Positions 20,554 to 33,119 of a DNA stretch of 64,000 bases are shown piece by piece. Each line of letters opens with the position of its first letter. Within the stretch, counting starts at the first letter, position 1. Source of the DNA: Diphasiastrum complanatum (Eukaryota > Streptophyta > Lycopodiopsida > Lycopodiales > Lycopodiaceae); the NCBI GenBank assembly GCA_029204225.1, contig CM055098.1:12328937-12392936 (forward strand), read 5' to 3'. The notes beneath the pieces are model-generated. The model was not told the DNA's origin, searched no databases, and worked only from the letters and a program-made list of their open reading frames with translations. Made by a program: the position numbers and the translations under genes.

Positions 20554-23291
20554 CTCCCTCTTCAACTAGTTTTGGCATAGTTTTGACAATAGAACTTTGA
20601 TCCAACTTTAGAATGATCTCCATCCTAAGTATAGATCTCCTTTCTAAGGTTCTAAAGTATTTTTCATAGTTGATATAGAGAATAGTGTCCAAATTGGATG
20701 CTTCACTATTTCTTACATCAATTTTATACATCAAGATATAACTAGAACATGAGGAACCAAATAGAATGTGAATGATATGATTCCTCCATGTTTCAAAATT
20801 GGAACTCTCTAGAAAATTACAGCAACCAAACAATAAATGTGAGTGATGACCATTTGCTTGCTTGTCTCCTCTAACTTTGTCCTTTCTTGATATGTCTCCA
20901 TCTTGCCATAAGATGCCATCATACCTTGATGAGTTGACCATGAATGAGTGACATAATGAACCTCCAATAGCTTCATTTCCATCAGCAAAACCATCCAAGA
21001 ATGCTAGTACAAATCCAACATCAAAACAATGCTCACCAATATAGCTAGTTTTACCATATCTTGACAATTTGCACACATCCACATGAAAATGCTCAAACAT
21101 GAGATAGAACAAGTAAAGTAGACTTGAACAACACTTCCTTGCTGCTCCTTTGACCTTACTTGAGTCTTCATTATGCTTCAAAAATAGATCCATAACATTT
21201 TTGCCAAATAACCTTCCTTTGATGCTCTTGACTAGCTCCAAATTGCCACCTTTCATTTTGTGTTGTTGAAGCCCTTTGAGACCAACCTCCTGATCTTCCT
21301 CTTGACCATCAAAGTCATTGAAAAAACTTTGTTTTCCAGATCCATTACTTGCTTTTCCAGTATGAGAACCATGAGAACCAATATCCACTTGCATAGAAGA
21401 AAATTCTCCAAAACATGTGAGTAAAGCAAAGTGAGTCACTTCCACTTGCTTACCTTTCTCTTGATCATCAAAGATATGAATATCTTCAGACCTGAACCTC
21501 TGGAAATACTCCCTCTCAAACATATGATCTAGATCCAACAAGAACTCATCAATGCTTGATCTCAAATTTCCACAAAGGTTAGTGAAAACAATGTCACCAA
21601 TGTCATTATCATAAATCAAAAGATAGATTCCAAACTTTCCATCCAACATGAAGTAGAGTAGGTGAAGATGAGTATCAAACCTAATAAATCCAGCTCTCTT
21701 GAGTCCATAACAAACCTCAATAAGCTCACCAATGAGATCTCCCTTGTCTTAAAGAAATTGCCTCTCGATTTGTTCCATGTAGTCTTCTCCAACCAACCTT
21801 TTGCCATCTCGATCATGAGTGATCAATTCACAATCATAGAGTCCTTTGAGTTGATGAAGAGATGTGAGATCCATGCTTTGGATATTCCCAAGAACCAATC
21901 TTCCAATGCTCTTTCCTTCATAAGACTCCCTCTTAATGATTGCATCATAAGAAGTAGAACCCTCAAAAACATTAGAAGCCATGAAAAAAAAGATTAGTAC
22001 CTTCAACATAAGAATGATTGAAGTACTCTCTTTTTTTAAACAAGAACTTCTACTCAATGTTTTAGGTAATGACTCATTTGATAATGACTCTTCCTCACTA
22101 TCATTCACAATGACATCATTCAAAGTACATCCTACTTTGAACTCTTCACATACTTCTCTTCTCCTTGACTTGTGACTATCTCCCTCACCAGGTCTCTTGA
22201 TAGAACCATTTGATCTACTCTCTTTATGAAGACATGTGACTCAACTTGCTGGAAAAATGACTTTCTTGGAATCATAACAAAAGAATGTAGAAGAACCATC
22301 TCCTTCATGAATGCACCTAGCAACATCTTTTGCCATATGATCAAAGAAATCATTAACAACAATCTTTTCCAAGGAAGAACCTTCACCTCCATTGATGAAG
22401 TTAGCTCTTTCCTTACATTTTTCATGCCTGCACTTGTCATGAAGAACCATTGAAACACCATCATTATCTTCAAGACTAGCAAAGTTAGCACAAAGATGAA
22501 CATCTCCAAGAAGCATATTAGATCTTGACCTAGATCTAGCATAAGAAAGCTTTTTAGACTTTGCATAAGATCCACCAATCTTATTGATGCTAAAAGGTAA
22601 CTTTGAAAAGTTGAGACCAATATCCTTTTCCATTCCATCCTATTTGTTAGCCATAACAAGAGCATCAAGCTTGAAAAGTCTACCTTGTCTATTGCCCCTA
22701 GCAAAAAAAAATTTTATCTTTGTAATGAAACAAGCATCACCACCAAACTTTACCATGTATCCTTTCTCTATCATTTGACCAACACTTAACAAATTCTTTG
22801 AAAGTGAAGGAATGTAAAGAACACCATCAAGTCTTGCTTTCCTATTAGTAGAGAGACAAATAGGAATTAAACCAATACCTTCAATCACAAACTCATCACC
22901 ATTGGTCATGTGAATTGCTTTCTTGGCTCCATCATAAGTGACCAAAGAAGTAAGGAACTCCTTGTGACTAGTCATGCGTGAACTAGCTCCACTATCAATC
23001 CACCATGAATCTTTGTCACCTTCGCTTGATATTGGACTTGAAGAACACATAAATAGAGAATCACCACCACCTAGATCCTCATCATTAGTAGTAAGGCGGA
23101 TTTGCTTGCTACCTTCATCTCTTTGCTTCTTCAAACATTCATTAGAAAAATGCCTTTTGATTTCACAATAAAAGCATTTTAACTTAGACTTATCTTTCTT
23201 TTTGCCAAAAGAAGAAGTCTCACCTTGATCTTGCCCTTTAGATCACTTGCCTTTGCCTTTGCCCTTGAACTTGCCTTTGATGAACATAGTG
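20549..23291 (-). pseudogene. Element D: nucleocapsid-protease joined to a long unknown region
   Basis: A single frame runs from 23291 to 20549, about 2.7 kb, with premature stops near 23238 and at 22640, 22241 and 21749. It begins with an intact CCHC knuckle (CFYCEIKRHFSNEC), then protease (SWWIDSGASSRMTS), GVLYIPSLSKNLLSVGQM and the start of the GAG-pre-integrase module, of which SKKLSYARSRSRS remains. No integrase D-D-E, RT YVDD or RNase H motif follows. Instead about 690 codons of sequence I do not recognise run to the purine tract, which itself encodes the last residues (KLVEEGV). The region is moderately acidic, with serine-rich stretches and hydrophobic segments such as CSSLLYLFYLMF. 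Part of it recurs in element E. It may be a captured host sequence or a rearranged retroelement region in a non-autonomous element. Confidence 0.7.
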
Positions 23292-23942
23292 TGAAAAATA
23301 CAGATCCTAAGTGGATCTAAACTCCAAGATCATTGGCTTGAATGCTTGCACTCCAAACTACATAAGCTAGGAATTGGCAACACATTCTATGCTACCTAGA
23401 ATGCAAAGAACTTGATCAAAAAACATTTACCACAAATGGAAACTTCCATAAACATCAAGTGCGGCCCAAAATAGCATTATACAGTCCATAATACATCAGC
23501 CTACCACTTTTGGAAAGCACCTAAGATCATACACAATAGCTTGAAGACAATACACACAACAATGCTCTCAATGGAGGAAGAAACAATGACAATGATCTAT
23601 TGATCTCAATGAAGCATACAAAAGGTTTCTCCAACCTGTTCTCCACGACTTCCCTACTATTTATGGATGAGGAAGATGACTCTCTCTCCTCTCTCTAGAA
23701 GGTACTTGACCCTAGATATTCCCTATATAGGAAAAATAGCTAAAAATGGCTTATATGACCAAAATACATCAAAATGGTCTCATTTTGAAGGGTATGAAGT
23801 TTGACACTTCATCATACTGAAAAAATATAGTAAATAAAAACATTGTGGCCTGGTTCACACGTGCAAAACTCCAGAACCAAAACTATTTACAATTTTAGCC
23901 AATTTAGGCCTCAAACTAGCTAGGAAATGTTGACAATTTTCA
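23292..23942 (-). mobile_element. 3' LTR of element B
   Basis: The 651-bp LTR has TGAAAA...TTTTCA ends and the reversed purine tract CTCCCTCTTCAAC at 23943-23955. Element B coding starts just beyond. Its outer edge at 23291 falls inside the gag frame of D, so B appears to have inserted into D. Confidence 0.75.
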
Positions 23943-24006
23943 CACTCCCTCTTCAACATTGGATGCTAGTTTCAACATAGTCTTTGAGCACATTCCAAGA
24001 TTAGAT

Positions 24007-26236
24007 CTATGCATTAAATATAGGTCCTTTTCCCAATGGTTTGGTGAAGATATCAGCCACACACTCCTTTGAAGAGACATGTTGAAGCTCCACCTCTTTG
24101 GCAATGACTTGATCTCTCACAAAATGGTGAGCAATCTCAATGTGCTTGCTCCTTGCATGAAAAACAGGATTGCTTGCCAAGCTTTGGGCTGAAAGGTTAT
24201 CACAAAGTATGATTGGAGTCTTCTCTGGTTCCAGCAAGTGAAGATCCAATAACATCCTCTTGATCCAAAGAATCTCCTTGGTGCATGTTGTTAATGCCTT
24301 GTACTCGGCTTCGGTGGAAGATAGAGAGATAGTTGGTTGCTTCTTTGATAGCCATGAGACCACTCCATCTCCAAGATAGATTGCAAAGGCACTTGTTGAC
24401 TTCCTATCCATTTGATCACCTGCAAAATCTGAATCAACTCCTTGGTGCTTGCTTTAGCCCATACAAACTCTTTTGGAGATAGCACACATGATTAGGCTCA
24501 TCATGTGAAGCATAGCCCTCGGGTTGCTCCATGTAAATATCTTCTTCAAGATCACCATTCAAGAAGGCATTAGTAACATCCATTTGCCACATATCCCAAT
24601 CATAAAGAGTTGCAAGAGAGATTAGGATTCGAATAGTTACCATCTTTGCCACGGGTGCAAAGGTCTCATCATAGTCAATACCATATTCTTGAGCATACCC
24701 CTTTGCCACCAACCTTGCCTTGTACTTGTTGATTGATCCATCTTGATTTGTCTTGATCTTGAAGATCCACTTACAACCAATTGACTTCTTGTCCTTTGGA
24801 AGCTTTACCAACCTCCATGTGTTGCTTTTGATGAGTGCTTGATGCTCATGATCCATGGCTTGGATCCATTCCTTCTTTTGAATTGCTTCACCTACACAAG
24901 TTGGTTCATCAAAAGAGGTAAGAAAAGCAAGGTTAGAGTTGTCCACCACTTGCTTTCCTTTTTCATCATAGGTTAGCCTTGATGGCTTAGCCCTTTGCCT
25001 TTGAGTCTTCCTTGAAGTTTGCTTTGGAGTGGCATCTCCATCTTCATCCAAGACATCTTGCACATCATGATGATTAGTAGGCACATCAACATCAACATCA
25101 ACAACATTGAAAACATTCTCTTCATGAAAGATGACATCCCTACTTATGACAACTTTCTTTGTAGAAGGAATGTACACTTTGTAAGCCTTGCTTACTTCAC
25201 TATAGCCAACAAACACACCCTTCTTTGATGAAGGATCTTCTTTAGTTCTATCATCAAGTGTGATATTGACAAAACATGTACATCCAAAGATCCTACAATG
25301 CTTGACACTCGGCCTTCTACCATAAAGAACCTCATGAGGAGTTTTACCATCCAAGGAAGCACTTGTCCATCTATTACATAGATAGTTAGCACATGCTAAA
25401 GCTTCCCCCCAAAAAGACTTAGCAAGATTAGCATGTAGTCTCATTGCCTTGGCACATTCACAAAGGGTTCTATTCTTCCTCTCGGCCACTCCATTCTGTT
25501 GTGGAGTCCTAGGACTAGACATCTCCCTCTTAATCCCATGTGCTATACAAAAGTCTTTGAACCTATTTGAGGTGTATTCCCCTCCATTATCAGATCTTAA
25601 GCATTTGATCTTTGTATTGAATTGGTTTTCCATTTCATTCTTGAACTTGACAAATGCAGCAAACACTTCATCCTTACTTTTAAGAAGATAGATCCAAGTA
25701 TACCTACTAAAGTCATCAATGAAAGTTGCATACATCTTTGCCCCACCATTGCTAGTTGTACTAGAAGAATGAATATCAGAATGCACAAGTTGAAAAGCTT
25801 CTTTAGATCTAGAAGTAGATCTAGAATAAGCAAGTCTATGAGATTTGGACAAGGCACAATGTTCACAAACACTATTGTTTGCAACAAGACTTTTAGGGAG
25901 ACCAAGAACAAGCTCTTTCTTTGCCATTACCTCCAAAGATTTGAAGTTGGGATGGCCCAACCTCTTGTGCCAAACTTCTTGGTTTGTCAATTGCTCCCTA
26001 GCCATACATCCTTCATGATTAGAGATCACACATGCATCAAGCTTGAAAAGTTTACCATGCCTCCTACCTTGAGCAATCAAGGATCCACATTTACTTATCA
26101 AACATGCATCTCCAATGAACTCCACATCAAGTCCTTTGTCAATCATTTGACTTACACTAAGCAAATTCTTAGTGATTGAAGGAATGTACAAAACATTTTC
26201 AAAATTTGTTTTCACAAAGCTTAAAAAAATAGACAA
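24007..26236 (-). pseudogene. Element B: Copia integrase-RT with RT core deleted
   Basis: A 600-codon frame (26236-24434) starts in the protease tail (NVLYIPSITKNLLSVSQM) and covers the HHCC module (VWHKRLGHPNF, CEHCALSK) and an intact integrase core (HSDIHSS, CLRSDNGGEY, QQNGVAERKNRT). It continues through the linker and the RT start (KYKARLVAKGYAQEYGIDY, TNAFLNGDLEEDIYMEQPEG) to KSLYGLKQAPR. At about 24437 it passes directly to SDFAGDQMDRKSTSAFA of RNase H in another frame, then SWLSKKQPTISLSSTEAEY and ARSKHIEIAHHFVRD. The YVDD core and connection domain are therefore missing, as are gag and most of protease. The remaining integrase frame is well preserved. Confidence 0.88.
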
Positions 26237-27345
26237 CTAGAGATTCACAAAGATCTCAACCATGCATGAATTCTCAAATATGGACTCCTCCTCATTCTAG
26301 ACATCCAATGGGATCACAAATTGATCCTCACAAAGTTGAATAGAACTAATTTGAGCTTCATACATTCTATGTCAATTTTTGCTCAACAAATTGAATTCAA
26401 TCACTCCTATTGGATTCCACCAATTACTCTAACTTGTAAGACTTGGAATAAAATTCAAAATCAAAAGTTGTGATTTTTCTCACTAAGATATTGTGCTTCA
26501 AAGAGCTAATACCACTTAGAAAGATTTGATCACCTAGGAGAAGACAAATTCTTCACCTATAATAACACATAATGAGCTTCTAGATCTTGCCCTCTACAAA
26601 GGAAGGAACTCTTAGAAAATTGAATCTCTCTCTACACATTTGCCATAGACACCTTAATGACTCTTTTCAGACCTTACAATCACTCAAAAAAATTAAGTAG
26701 GGTTGAACATTAAGACTTGGATCTCAATCTCTATTCTAGAACTCTCAATTTAAGCCAATCTATGTCAAATTCTACAAAAGATTTGCATAGATGCTCTATA
26801 TGCACTAGAAACTCTCAAAGGTTTCACTTGGAGGACAGATCCAAGGAATTTTTCTAGCAAATTGATGCTTCTAAACTTGACCCTATCACTCTTGAACAAA
26901 TCTAGAGTGATGGTACAATGGATTTCATCCTCTCACCTTGCATATCACTCCTTGATCTATGATTTTTGGCAAAATCACTCTCAACTTCAACATACACTCA
27001 AAAAATCAAAGATGATCAATTAATGCACCTAATTCAAACTTAAATTTTAATTTTTTAGCTGATCTAATCCAAGAACTAATCAAGGGATTAGATTTACTAT
27101 AAAAAATGCTTGATTTTGCACCAAAAATCACTCAAATGGGTATGTGAGTCAAATTCTACAGATTTTTGAAACTTCTCAGTCAAAATTGGAGCTGTATAGC
27201 CTCACACGTGTGAAAGGGTTCGTTCCTACAGCCCACAACAAGATCTGGACCAAAAATTTTGAGGATAGTTATCAAATCCAACTCGCTACACAAAATTTAA
27301 CTAGTTTCCAAAAAATTACAAATCTTGGCTTTGATTTGGATTAAC
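26237..27345 (-). mobile_element. Untranslated leader of element B
   Basis: This is homologous, in reverse, to 40083-41397, which follows an LTR and primer-binding site. Shared landmarks are AGATCTTGTTGTGGGCTG, a CACACGTGTG or CACATGTGTG palindrome, and GTAGCGAGTT. No long frame is present. The 5' LTR and primer-binding site expected beyond 27345 are not seen; the T-rich array takes their place. Confidence 0.65.
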
Positions 27346-27380
27346 CCTATCAATTTCAACAAAACCTCTTGTACCATGCG

Positions 27381-28135
27381 TTTTGAGATTTTTCTAGACT
27401 TTTTCAAACCCCTTCGCATGTTTTGAACTTTTTCGTGTATTTTCACGAATTTTCGAGATTTTTCTAAATTGTTTTCTAGATTTTTTGAGAATTTTTCATC
27501 GTTTTTTGAGATTTTTTCGTCGTTTTTTGCTAGAATTTTTCGTGTTTTTTGAAAATTTCTAGACTTTTTCGAGCCTGTTCTCAATTTTTTAGCTTTTTCG
27601 TGAATTTTTTTAGAGTTTTTAAGTTTTTTGAGAATATTTTCTAGTTTTGTTTCGTCTTGTTTGAGATGTTCTAGATTTTTTTGAGCCTTGCCGCAGTTTT
27701 TCAAGCCTTTTCAAGACTTTTTTCTAGGTTGTTTTCTAGATTTTTCGAGAATATTTTTGTGTTTGTTCGAGATTTCTCTAGATTTTTTTTGAATAGTGTT
27801 CGAGATATTTTTTGTGTTTTGTCGAGATGTTTTCTAGATTTTTGTAGATTTTTTCGAGAATTTGTTTCGTGTTTTTTCGATATTTTTCGAGCAATTTTTG
27901 AGATTTTTTTCGTGTTTTTTCGAGATTTTTTCTAGATTTTTTTCGATTATCTACGAGATATTTGTCGTGCCTTTTTGAGACTTTTTCACGTCTTTTTTCG
28001 AGCAAAAAAATCCTTAAAAATCCAAAAAACACCAAAAACCTTTAAACAATCCAAAAAATCCTACAAAAATCCAAAACACCAAAAACCAACAAAAAAAAAC
28101 AATTCAAAAACACCAACATACCCAACACCAAAAAG
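27381..28135. repeat. T-rich array with TCGAG and TCTAGA words, then A-rich tail
   Basis: To about 27995 the sequence consists of T-runs broken by CGAGA, CTAGA and CGTGTT words at irregular spacing of about 20-27 bases. From 28000 to 28135 it becomes A-rich with CCAAAAAAC-type words. Open frames here (lysine/asparagine-rich or phenylalanine-rich) reflect composition and are not genes. Confidence 0.7.
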
Positions 28136-28399
28136 ACACAATAGTAACCAATGGACCACCATACTGCTCAGGATATCTCAACAGATTATCCATACGAAAT
28201 GAAGTCCCCTACAGTTATATCAGATGTCATAGGTTCTTAATGTGGTCCCAACTCCACGAGCCATCCACAAATCCATTCACATAACAAGAGCTTGATAGAG
28301 CCGAGTCTTCACGAGCACGATCTCATTTTTATGCTACTGAACCCTCACAGGCCAGAACTCACCTTAATTGTGTTTTTGTTACCCATGGTGCTCATCATG

Positions 28400-28653
28400 A
28401 GAAAAGAAGACCCAAGTTAGATCTACCAAAGTTTGACGGTAGTTTGGACCCTCAAAGATTCTTGCAAATCTTTGAAAATGCGTGTGACGTTTACGGTGAA
28501 ACATCCCCGACGCTATGGTCCAACTGTTTTCCATGATCATGATCGCTAAAGCACGTGACTGGTTTTTTAACATCAATCGTGAAGATAAGACGGATTGGTC
28601 ACTTTTGAAAGAGTCCTTTATCAAGCGAATTAAATCCTTTCGTTTGACAGAGA
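28400..28653 (+). pseudogene. Gypsy-type gag, first part (split by element R)
   Basis: The translation gives PKLDLPKFDGSLDPQRFLQIF followed by a frame change near 28515 and AKARDWFFNINREDKTDWS, LLKESFIKRI, the classical retrotransposon gag domain. It stops at the R element; the continuation is at 34737. Upstream sequence 28140-28400 has no clear frame. Confidence 0.75.
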
Positions 28654-28927
28654 ACTTAGAATTTGCTTCAAACAGGAACACAAATCATGCTACACAGTAA
28701 CACAGGTAGAAAACACTCTCCACAACAAGCTCACATAGCAACTGTATTTCTCAAAATGAAATTACACTGTACATATAGATGTTCACTCAGGCAACCCATG
28801 CATGACCCAGGTTGCCGTTGGCGGGACGCGTGTCCCGTCGACTTGCCTCGTGACGAGGCCAACTGATCTTTATCAACTGATAGGACCCACAGTACAGTAG
28901 CACAATGATTCTACTTTAATTCTAACT
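28654..28927 (-). repeat. 3' LTR of element R
   Basis: It runs from ACTTAGAATTTGC to TTAATTCTAACT in plus-strand reading, so in element orientation the ends are AG...GT rather than TG...CA. The LTR contains a near-perfect GC-rich palindrome, GGGACGCGTGTCCC, and a TATCAACTGATA palindrome. Confidence 0.85.
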
Positions 28928-29060
28928 CTCTCCCTTAAAGTAGAGTCTACTTTTTATCATATACATAGTTTTAAAGTCAACAAACTTTAAGTACAGAAAG
29001 CTTTGATCTAAACTTATCAAACTTTTCTCTAACAAGTGGCTTAGTGAAAATATCAGCTAG

Positions 29061-32000
29061 TTATTCTTCTGTACTACAGTGAACAACATGAATTTCACGA
29101 CTCAGCAGCCTCTCACGTATAAAGTGATACCGAATCTCAATGTGTTTAGTTTTTGCATGGAACACTGGATTCTTTGCTAGCTGAATGCCACTCTGACTGT
29201 CGCTATGTAATGTCGTGGAATTTTTCTGCTTCATGCCAACTTCTTCTAAGATTTGTCTCAACCATATAGCTTCTTGTGCTGCACTACACATTGTCTTATA
29301 CTCTACTTTTGTGGTGGATAAAGCAATTGTACTTTGCTTCTTACTAGACCAGGAAAAGCAACTACCACAAAACTGGAATACATACCCTGTGGTGGATCTA
29401 CGATCATCATAGTCACCTCCCCAATCTGCATACCCATAGCCACACAACTCAGGTAAACCATCATGCTTCCTGTAAATCAAGCCATAATCTAAAGTGCCTT
29501 TCACATAACACAAAATGCGTTTAGCTACCTTCCAATGTGTTTCCGTAGGTGCTGCCATAAACTGACTTACAATGCCAGCAGCATAGCATATATGTGGTCT
29601 AGTTGTGGTAAGGTAAATCAAGCTCCCTACTAACTGCCTATATAGTGTAGCATCAAATGACTGTGACTCATCAAGCTTAGAAAGCTTTTTACCTCGTTCA
29701 ATAGGAGTATTCACTGATTTGCAATCCTGCAACCTAAATCTGTGCAACAATTCCTTGACATACTTCACCTGTGTTAAACCCACTTTGTGTCTTTTTTGCC
29801 ACACCTCTACTCCAAGGCAATAATGCATCAGACTGAGATCTGTCATCTCAAATTGCTCCATGAGGTCTTTCTTGATCATATCTATCATCTCTTGATTATT
29901 TCCAGTAATAATCAAGTCATCAACATAAAGAGCAATCAACCATACCATCAAAGCATAAGACATATAGGTTTGGACCCAAATGTGTTCTCACCATCCCCTT
30001 TGAACAAAAGTAGGCATCAATCCCGCTATACCACGCACGTGGTGCCTGTTTAAGACCATAAAGCGCTTTCTTCAAGTGACATACTTTATTTTCCTGTCCC
30101 TTTGCTACAAAGACTTCAGGTTGATCCATGAACACCTCTTCTTCTAACTCACCATTTAGAAAAGCAGATTTTACATATGTCTGATGCAAAGGCCAACCAA
30201 AATGTGAAGCTAAAGCAACAGGTAGACGTAGAGTATTCCACTTACATACTGATGCAAAGGTCTCCTCATAGTGAATGCCTTTACTTTGTGCATACCCTTT
30301 GATCACCAATCTTGCCTTGTGCTTTGCTATACTTCCATCTGCATGGTACTTAGTCCTGTATACCCATTTGCAACCAATGGGTTTCTTGCCAACTGGTGGT
30401 TCTACTAAGTCCCATGTGCTATGCTTAGCAATTGACTCCATCTCCTCTCCCATGGCCTTGACCCAAATGCCATCATCCTTCGCTTCACCATAAGTCGAAG
30501 GTTCTTTGCTTTGAATAATGCTAGATAAGAGAGCATAATTTGCTTCATACCTTTCAGGTTGTGTCTTCTCTGTTGTTGATCTTCATAGCTCTCCCTGGCT
30601 AGATGATCCTGTAAAGTCATCCATGTCGCGGCTCTCCAACAATCTCTCAAACCACTTAGGGAGCTTCCTATCAGGTGATCGGCTTCCTGGTGAAAATGTA
30701 TCCCACGATACATCCTTCTCCTTGCGTTTGTCACCTGCAACTTCAATCCTTCTTGCACCAAAAGGTTTGTCTCTTCTTCTCCAACCTATCTCTTGAGATT
30801 GAGTAGTAGTATCTTGAGAAGTATCCTCATATTCATCACTTGGAAGGTCAATGAATGGATCGTCAACAGGAGGTATCCTTACTATACCATCTTTTCCACT
30901 GGATGTATCTATCTTCTCAGCATCCTCATCTTCATACATCTTGGATTCATCAAAGATAACATCACGCCTTACATGGATTTTGGTTTCCACTGGATCAAAA
31001 CTTCTATAGCCCTTTACATGATCATCATATCCTAGGAATATACACTTGATAGCTTTTACATCAAGTTTACGTCTCTCTTCCTTAGGAATGTGTACAAAGG
31101 GTTTACATCCAAAGATTCGCAAGTGGTTCACCTTTGGCTTCTTCTTCATGAATGCTTCCTCAAGTGTTATATTTGGTATGGCAATGGTAGGACTTCTATT
31201 TTGAAGATAGACTGTCGTACTGCATGCTTCTGACCAAAAATCTTCTGGTAGTTTCATCTCAGCTAGCATAGATCTGGCACTTTCCACAATCTTACGATTC
31301 TTGCGCTCAGCTACACCATTGAGAGCAGGAGTATGAGCTTGCATAAATTGTCTTTTGATCTCACATTGATCACAAAGATCATTGAAGTCATTAGACTTGT
31401 ACTCACCTCCACTATCTGATCTTAGGACTATGATCTTCCTACCTGTTTGATTTTCGACCAATGCTTTGAAGCTCTTGAAACTATCAAATGCATCCGATTT
31501 CTTCTTCAAGAAGTAGATCCACGTCTTACGTGACATATCATCAATAAAGGTCATGAAATATAAGGACTTACCTAAGGACATGGTCCTCATAGGCCCGCAT
31601 AAATTTGTGTGGATTAAATCCAAGATGTTCTTTGCCCTTGCAACATCCCCTTTATTGAACTTCTCTTGATGCTGCTTCCCATATACACCTGATTCGCACA
31701 TCGATTTCAAGTGGTCTTCTATAGTAGGCAATCATGTTACCATCTCCAATTTCCTCATCAAACTGAGGCTTCCCAAGTTCAAGTGACCAAGCCTCTTATG
31801 CCACAACTCAGTTTGCGATGGAATGGACATACAAGTCCATGTTGCCCCTTGATTGTAGCATTCAACCTGTATAATTTTGTATTGGGCTCCCTTACTCCAT
31901 CCACAATAACTTTGAATTTTTGGTTCACATCCTTCACAAAGCAACGATCATGGGCGAATTCTACTTTCAACTTTTGATCAGTAATGACTCCAATAGAAAG

Positions 32001-33119
32001 TAGACTTTTCTTCAAACCTGGTATGTAAAGTACCTCCCTGATCATCCTGCTTTTTCCATCAGGTAATTGGATTGAAACGGTGCCTATCCCCTTGATCTTG
32101 CACACATTGCCATTTGCTTGTGAAACAGACGTTCTATTATCCAACACTTTCAAGCTACTGAACCAATTCTTGTTACCTGTCATGTGTCTTTGGCTCAATA
32201 TACCATGCTTGATCATCTTGATTAGATGGCAATGTAAATATGAAGATGCTAGAGTCTTCAATCTCACCCTCATCGACAAGGTTACCTGTTTGTTTTGGTT
32301 TCCCCTTGTCTTGTTCCACCAGGAATTTGCGACATTCACTCTTCCAATGGACCTTTTTACTACAATGGAAGCACTTGTCTTTCTTCTTGGTCTTACTGGA
32401 AGATCCCTCATTCTCCTGAGTCTTGGAAAATTGTTATTTAGACTTCTTCTTGCCCTTGCCCTTGTCTTGTTTTTGGCGTGTCGCAAGTGCCTGATCGTCA
32501 GTATTTTGACGTCTAGCTTTCACCATTTCTCGTCGTTGCTCTTCCTACATCAAGATTCCTGTGAGCTTGTCAAAGTTTGGCAATCTTTCTCTTGATGCTA
32601 TTATGCTCACAAACATCTGATAGGGTTCTGCAATGCCACACAATGCATTGTGCACCAACTCCACATCATGTATGTGGTCACCAATAGAATGCAGTTCATC
32701 CCTCATTGTCTTGATTCTGGTCATGTATTTCTGAATGTGCTCTCCTTGTTCCATTCGGGCACTATTTAGTTTTGACTTCAAAAACATGATTCTTGACGGA
32801 TTTGACAACTCGAACTGCTCCTTTAGCACATCCCATGCCTGTCTGGGTGTAACAGCATCACAAATGTGGGTAATGATGTGATCCTTGACTGACAAGTTAA
32901 TGAAGGTCAAAGCTTTCCTCATCTTTTTGTCGAACACTTTAATATTTGCTTCATTTGCGGTCTTCTCTCATCACCTATGACGACTTCCCACACGTCTTTC
33001 TCCATCAGTATGTTTTTCATTTTGAATTTCCACACTACATAGTTGGAAATTCCGTCCAATTTATTACTTTCACTCAAAATGGACTCTCCCATGTTTGTCA
33101 TTGCAAAACTGCTTGACAC
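29061..33119 (-). pseudogene. Element R gag-pol (Copia), several breaks
   Basis: From 33119: gag (LDGISNYVVWKFKMKN; frame change near 32930; AWDVLKEQFELSNPSRIMFL), a zinc knuckle (CFHCSKKVHWKSEC), a damaged protease, GVLYIPGLKKSLLSIGV-type sequence, integrase with LIHTNLCGP (Asp replaced by Asn), VLRSDSGGEY and LNGVAERKNRK, and a long acidic linker. RT follows (GCKWVYRTKYHADGSIAKHK, SAFLNGELEEEVFMDQPE, LYGLKQAPRAW, then after a frame change LYVDDLIITGN). RNase H is complete through GYADWGGDYDDRRSTTGYVF, SKKQSTIALSTTKVEY and HAKTKHIEIRYHFIRE. The YVDD box is intact. At least five stops or frame changes make it inactive. Confidence 0.9.

Noticed and set aside
27297-28202. Lysine- and phenylalanine-rich frames on both strands
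   Set aside because: They arise from A/T-run composition with no domain, and both strands are equally open.
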